From NCBI GenBank assembly GCA_964246695.1, contig CAXTSI010000413.1, positions 1 to 8,168 on the forward strand: a stretch of DNA of 8,168 nucleotides, written 5' to 3'. The notes under the pieces are model-generated. The model saw only the letters and a program-made list of their open reading frames with translations, ran no database searches and was not told the origin of the DNA. Origin of the DNA: Stigonema sp964246695 (GTDB taxonomy: Bacteria; Cyanobacteriota; Cyanobacteriia; Cyanobacteriales; Nostocaceae). A program made the translations under genes and the position numbers. Shown in pieces: positions 5,689 to 8,168 of the stretch; position 1 is the first letter of the stretch; each line of letters begins with the position of its first letter.

Positions 5689-5758
5689 CTAATTGCTAAT
5701 TGCTAATTGCTAATTGCTAATAGTAAAAATACAATTAGCCATTAGCCATTAGCAATTA
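5689..5758. repeat. Heptamer repeats between ycf3 and gatC, mirrored arms
   Basis: The repeat begins at the base after the ycf3 stop codon: four CTAATTG units (5689-5716) and CTAATAG, then a short AT spacer, then the opposite-orientation units around CAATTAGCCATTAGCC (5732-5758). The two arms can pair into a long, mostly AT hairpin within the transcript. It lacks a T-run, so a termination role is not shown. Confidence 0.8.
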
Positions 5759-5764
5759 TCACAT

Positions 5765-6055
5765 ATGATTGATCGTGAACAAGTTCATAAAGTAGCCCAT
5801 CTGGCTCGGTTAGAATTGACACCGGAAGAGGAAGAAAAATTTACCACCCAACTGGGAAGTATTCTGGATTATTTTCAACAGTTGAGTCAATTGGATGTCA
5901 GTGATGTACCCCCGACTACACGGGCAATTGATGTCAGCAATGTCACACGAGTGGACGATCTGCAACCTTATGCCGAACGAGAAGCAATTCTCCAAAGTGC
6001 GCCGGATCTGTCAGACTTATTTTTCAAAGTGCCAAAAATCCTCAACGTTGAATAG
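5765..6055 (+). CDS. gatC: Asp-tRNA(Asn)/Glu-tRNA(Gln) amidotransferase subunit C
   Basis: GatC is the small subunit of the GatCAB complex, which converts Glu-tRNA(Gln) to Gln-tRNA(Gln) (and Asp-tRNA(Asn) to Asn-tRNA(Asn)) in the cytoplasm. It wraps around GatA and stabilises its contact with GatB (family knowledge). The 96 residues fit the family's usual size of about 95. Signature pieces are VAHLARLELTPEEEEKFTTQ (10-29), LGSILDYFQQL (30-40), the VPPTTRA linker (48-54), TRVDD (61-65), and the C-terminal DLFFKVPKIL (84-93). The ATG at 5765 gives the canonical N-terminus; no Shine-Dalgarno site is seen. As is common in cyanobacteria, gatA and gatB are not adjacent. It converges on aroA across a heptamer-repeat hairpin. 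Confidence 0.96.
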   Translation: MIDREQVHKVAHLARLELTPEEEEKFTTQLGSILDYFQQLSQLDVSDVPPTTRAIDVSNVTRVDDLQPYAEREAILQSAPDLSDLFFKVPKILNVE

Positions 6056-6062
6056 TCAAAAT

Positions 6063-6143
6063 AATTCGTAATTGGCTAATTGCTAATTGTTGATTGCTAA
6101 TAGCAATTAGCCATTAGCAATTAGCAATTAGCAATCAACAATT
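6063..6143. repeat. Heptamer-repeat hairpin between convergent gatC and aroA
   Basis: AATTGTTGATTGCTAAT (6085-6101) and its exact inverse (6127-6143) form a 17-bp perfect stem, and more CTAATTG / CAATTAG units lie inside and outside it. The right arm overlaps the last two sense codons and stop codon of aroA (6135-6143). Placed between two converging genes, it could end transcription in both directions, but no T-tract is present to confirm that. Confidence 0.75.
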
Positions 6144-7490
6144 GCAAACTTGTTGCAGTGTGGGGGTAAAGTCAGGGTAAGATACAGAAGCTGCTTCCGC
6201 CCGATGAATTGTGGTAGTACCATTGGCGTTGAGAGCCGCAATTGCCAAACTCATGGCAATGCGATGGTCTGTATGACTATCCACATCGGTACCAGTTAAG
6301 GGAGTACCGCCAGTAATTTCCATACCATCAGGTAATTCGCGTACTTGCGCTCCCATTTGATTAAGTTGCTGCACCATAACAGCAATGCGATCGCTTTCTT
6401 TGACTCGCAACTCAGCTGCATCCCGAATGATTGTCGTTCCTTGGGCAAAAATCGCCGCCACTGCCAAAATTGGAATTTCATCAATCATCCTGGGTATTAA
6501 GTCCTCCCCAGCGATAGTACAACTTTGCAAACGACTGGAACGCACCCGTAAATCAGCTACTGGTTCTCCAGCAACTTCACGCTGATTTTCAAGCTGAATA
6601 TCTGCGGACATCATTGCTAAGGCATCCAAAATGCCAGTGCGAGTGGGATTAACACCCACATTTTCAATCACCAGTTCAGAATCTGGTACAATTGCCCCAG
6701 CAACCAACCAAAAGGCAGCTGAACTGATATCCCCAGGTACAATCACTTTTTGCCCGACAAGTTGAGCAGGACCTGTAATAGTAACGCTGTTGGTTTCTGG
6801 GTCTGTCATCAGTTTAGCTCCAAACGCCCGTAGCATGCGTTCGCTATGGTCGCGGGATAGGGCAGGTTCGGTAATGGTAGTTTGTCCCTCAACTGTCAAA
6901 CCCGCAAGCAGAATACAGGATTTAACTTGAGCGGAGGCGATGGGAGAATTGTAGTGAATTGGTTTAAGAGATTGTCCTTGAACTGCTAAGGGTGCGAGTG
7001 TACTGCCTTTTCGTCCCCAAATGTGTGCTCCCATTTGTTGTAAAGGTTTGATAACACGGGACATAGGACGCGATCGCAAGGAATTGTCCCCCGTGATCGT
7101 AAAAAATCGCTCAGCATGAGATGCCAAAAGTCCTAGCATGAGTCGCAAAGTGGTACCAGAGTTACCAGCATTCAACACATCAGGTGGTTCAAGTAAATTC
7201 CCCAGACCGATTCCTTTGACATGCACTAATTCTGTATTCAGTTCCGAAATTTCTGCCCCCATAGCTTGAAAACAGTTCGCTGTACTGCGGGGGTCTTCTC
7301 CTAAGAGTAGTCCTTGGATTTGGGTTTCTCCTTGGGCTATAGCGCCCAACATCAAAGCCCGATGAGAGATAGATTTATCACCTGGAACCCGGATACGACC
7401 TTGTAAAGATAATCCGGAGGAGGGTCGCTGAATAATTAAGTTTTGAGAACTATTGTCTTTGGTTTCTACGGTTATAACAGAAGCCGACAT
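6135..7490 (-). CDS. aroA: 3-phosphoshikimate 1-carboxyvinyltransferase (EPSP synthase)
   Basis: This shikimate-pathway enzyme joins phosphoenolpyruvate and shikimate-3-phosphate to give EPSP, leading to chorismate and the aromatic amino acids. Its 451 residues form two inside-out alpha/beta domains. Visible motifs are VPGDKSISHRALMLG (35-49, with Lys39, Ser40, Arg44), NAGNSGTTLRLM (107-118), RSRPMSRV (139-146), IASAQVKS (184-191), DISSAAFWL (254-262), RMIDEIPILA (334-343, catalytic-type Asp337), LRVKESDRI (361-369) and DHRIAMS (408-414). The layout resembles class II-type (CP4/Bacillus-like) enzymes from memory. The position matching the Ala of CP4 is Gly112, so no glyphosate phenotype should be inferred. 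The first 20 or so residues are a variable extension. No Shine-Dalgarno site is seen at the ATG at 7490. The final Asn-Cys-stop is encoded within the adjacent heptamer repeat. Two HIP1 sites lie inside. Confidence 0.97.
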   Translation of the reverse strand: MSASVITVETKDNSSQNLIIQRPSSGLSLQGRIRVPGDKSISHRALMLGAIAQGETQIQGLLLGEDPRSTANCFQAMGAEISELNTELVHVKGIGLGNLLEPPDVLNAGNSGTTLRLMLGLLASHAERFFTITGDNSLRSRPMSRVIKPLQQMGAHIWGRKGSTLAPLAVQGQSLKPIHYNSPIASAQVKSCILLAGLTVEGQTTITEPALSRDHSERMLRAFGAKLMTDPETNSVTITGPAQLVGQKVIVPGDISSAAFWLVAGAIVPDSELVIENVGVNPTRTGILDALAMMSADIQLENQREVAGEPVADLRVRSSRLQSCTIAGEDLIPRMIDEIPILAVAAIFAQGTTIIRDAAELRVKESDRIAVMVQQLNQMGAQVRELPDGMEITGGTPLTGTDVDSHTDHRIAMSLAIAALNANGTTTIHRAEAASVSYPDFTPTLQQVCNC

Positions 7491-7527
7491 TAGGATAAAC
7501 TGGCGTGTAGACTGCGCTAGTATCCTA
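7491..7527. promoter_or_regulatory. Inverted repeat TAGGATA / TATCCTA at the divergent aroA promoter region
   Basis: TAGGATA (7491-7497) abuts the aroA start codon, and its exact inverse TATCCTA lies at 7521-7527, 23 bases away. The position, between divergent genes and overlapping the aroA leader, would suit an operator or a leader hairpin. Seven-base matches arise by chance fairly often, so this is tentative. Confidence 0.25.
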
Positions 7528-7586
7528 CCGTGTTACCTGACCTACTAGCTCTATCAGTATTTATTTTATTTCATAGCTGCGCTCCC

Positions 7587-8120
7587 ATGCTGACTCATCA
7601 CCGCAAGCCCGTGTTACTATCGCTGATTTCCACAGACCTGCCAGTTTGGTCTGTTCTAGAAACCGCTGCAACACTGTATCAAAAAGACAAGGATCGGTTT
7701 CATTTACTGTTGACAGCACCACCTGTTAAAAGTAGCGAAGTGGCTAACCCCCTAAGTCAAGAAGATACCCGCGTCTCCAACAAGCCGGACTTTGGGCGTC
7801 CACACCAAGAAACTCATGTCCCTAATGGTCCTAGGATCTTATGGGTGGAAATTTCCTCCTACCGGGTGATCATGACCATGCAAGGTAACGCTCAGTTGAG
7901 TTACCGTCACTTTTGGGAACAGGGCGTTTATGGAGTTAGTCGTTATTGGTTGCCAACAGAGTCGTTGCAACCTTACAGCCCTATTCGCCTACGCAATTTT
8001 ACTCGTAGCTTGAAGCTGAACGGACACTCCTTACCAGAGCATTTACGGGTGGAATACGAATTGTGGGCAGGAAAAGTTCAACTGGGATGCTACATCCTAA
8101 ATCTGGAAATTAAACACTGA
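7587..8120 (+). CDS. Uncharacterised cyanobacterial protein
   Basis: I cannot name a domain in this 177-residue protein. The N-terminal part (1-45) reads KPVLLSLISTDLPVWSVLET and then LYQKDKDRFHLLLTAPPV. A polar, proline-containing middle (about 46-81, NPLSQEDTRVSNKPDFGRP) looks like a flexible linker or insertion. The C-terminal part (82-177) is beta-rich with many aromatics: RILWVEISSYRVIMTMQG, SYRHFWEQGVYGVSRYWLP and LRVEYELWAGKVQLG. It appears soluble. I chose the ATG at 7587. A GTG at 7530 would add 19 residues (LLALSVFILFHSCAP), hydrophobic with a Cys, but that stretch is AT-rich, lies in the expected divergent promoter region and has no ribosome binding site. If it is translated, the product would have a short hydrophobic N-terminus. 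It is divergent from aroA. Confidence 0.75.
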   Translation: MLTHHRKPVLLSLISTDLPVWSVLETAATLYQKDKDRFHLLLTAPPVKSSEVANPLSQEDTRVSNKPDFGRPHQETHVPNGPRILWVEISSYRVIMTMQGNAQLSYRHFWEQGVYGVSRYWLPTESLQPYSPIRLRNFTRSLKLNGHSLPEHLRVEYELWAGKVQLGCYILNLEIKH

Positions 8121-8121
8121 T

Positions 8122-8168
8122 TTGTTGGTTGTTGGTTGTTGGTTGTTGGTTGTTAGTTGTTAGTTGTT
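8122..8168. repeat. TTGTTGG heptamer tandem repeat, cut by the window end
   Basis: Four perfect TTGTTGG units (8122-8149) are followed by two TTGTTAG units and a partial TTGTT. It starts one base after the stop codon of the preceding gene. It continues beyond the window, so its full length is unknown. Confidence 0.85.

Noticed and set aside
6135..7490. Glyphosate-tolerant enzyme suggested by class II-like layout
   Set aside because: The key position aligned with the CP4 alanine is glycine (Gly112), and tolerance cannot be predicted from sequence at this level.
7530..7586. GTG-started N-terminal extension of the uncharacterised protein as a lipoprotein signal
   Set aside because: The hydrophobic stretch lacks a positively charged start and a proper lipobox, has no ribosome binding site and lies in the divergent promoter region.

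Overview
The window looks like the chromosome of a filamentous, probably heterocyst-forming cyanobacterium (Nostocales type). The evidence is an intact ycf3 (photosystem I assembly) gene, cyanobacterial-style gatC and aroA, and five copies of the HIP1 octamer GCGATCGC (1378-1385, 2581-2588, 5661-5668, 6387-6394, 7070-7077), where about 0.1 would be expected by chance. Heptameric short tandem repeats (TTGCTAA, GCCATTA, TTGTTGG) also fill the spaces between genes. The genus cannot be fixed from this sequence.

Left part (1-1650): a decayed DUF2887/Rpn-like nuclease gene read in three frames, then a small intact peptidoglycan-binding-domain gene. Converging on it is an unrecognised gene with a near-perfect ribosome binding site and an apparent frameshift near its 3' end.

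Middle part (about 1650-3565): roughly 1.9 kb with no convincing protein gene. It is a repeat island. Two copies of one miniature inverted-repeat element (ends GGACTTACGCA / TGCGTAAGTCC, native size about 210-220 bp) lie in direct orientation. The first is split by a second, unrelated 416-bp inverted-repeat insertion that carries two copies of an 18-bp palindrome and has left a GGTCA duplication. Further right is a third structured element of 198 bp with perfect 9-bp inverted ends (ACCCACGCC).

Right part (3566-8168): compact housekeeping and conserved genes. In order these are a glutathione S-transferase (-), an SRAP/YedK-type DNA-protein crosslink protein (+) whose only sensible start codon is ATT, ycf3 (+), gatC (+), aroA (-) and an uncharacterised protein (+). 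The intergenic gaps on either side of ycf3 and gatC carry heptamer repeats, often with opposing orientations that can pair. The aroA stop codon lies inside one of these repeats. The genes do not form a single pathway. GatC serves Gln-tRNA/Asn-tRNA synthesis, AroA the shikimate pathway, Ycf3 photosystem I assembly, SRAP abasic-site protection and GST thiol chemistry.

I found no CRISPR array, tRNA, rRNA, phage module or obvious defence system. The most unusual items are the ATT start of the SRAP gene and the nested, highly structured miniature elements.
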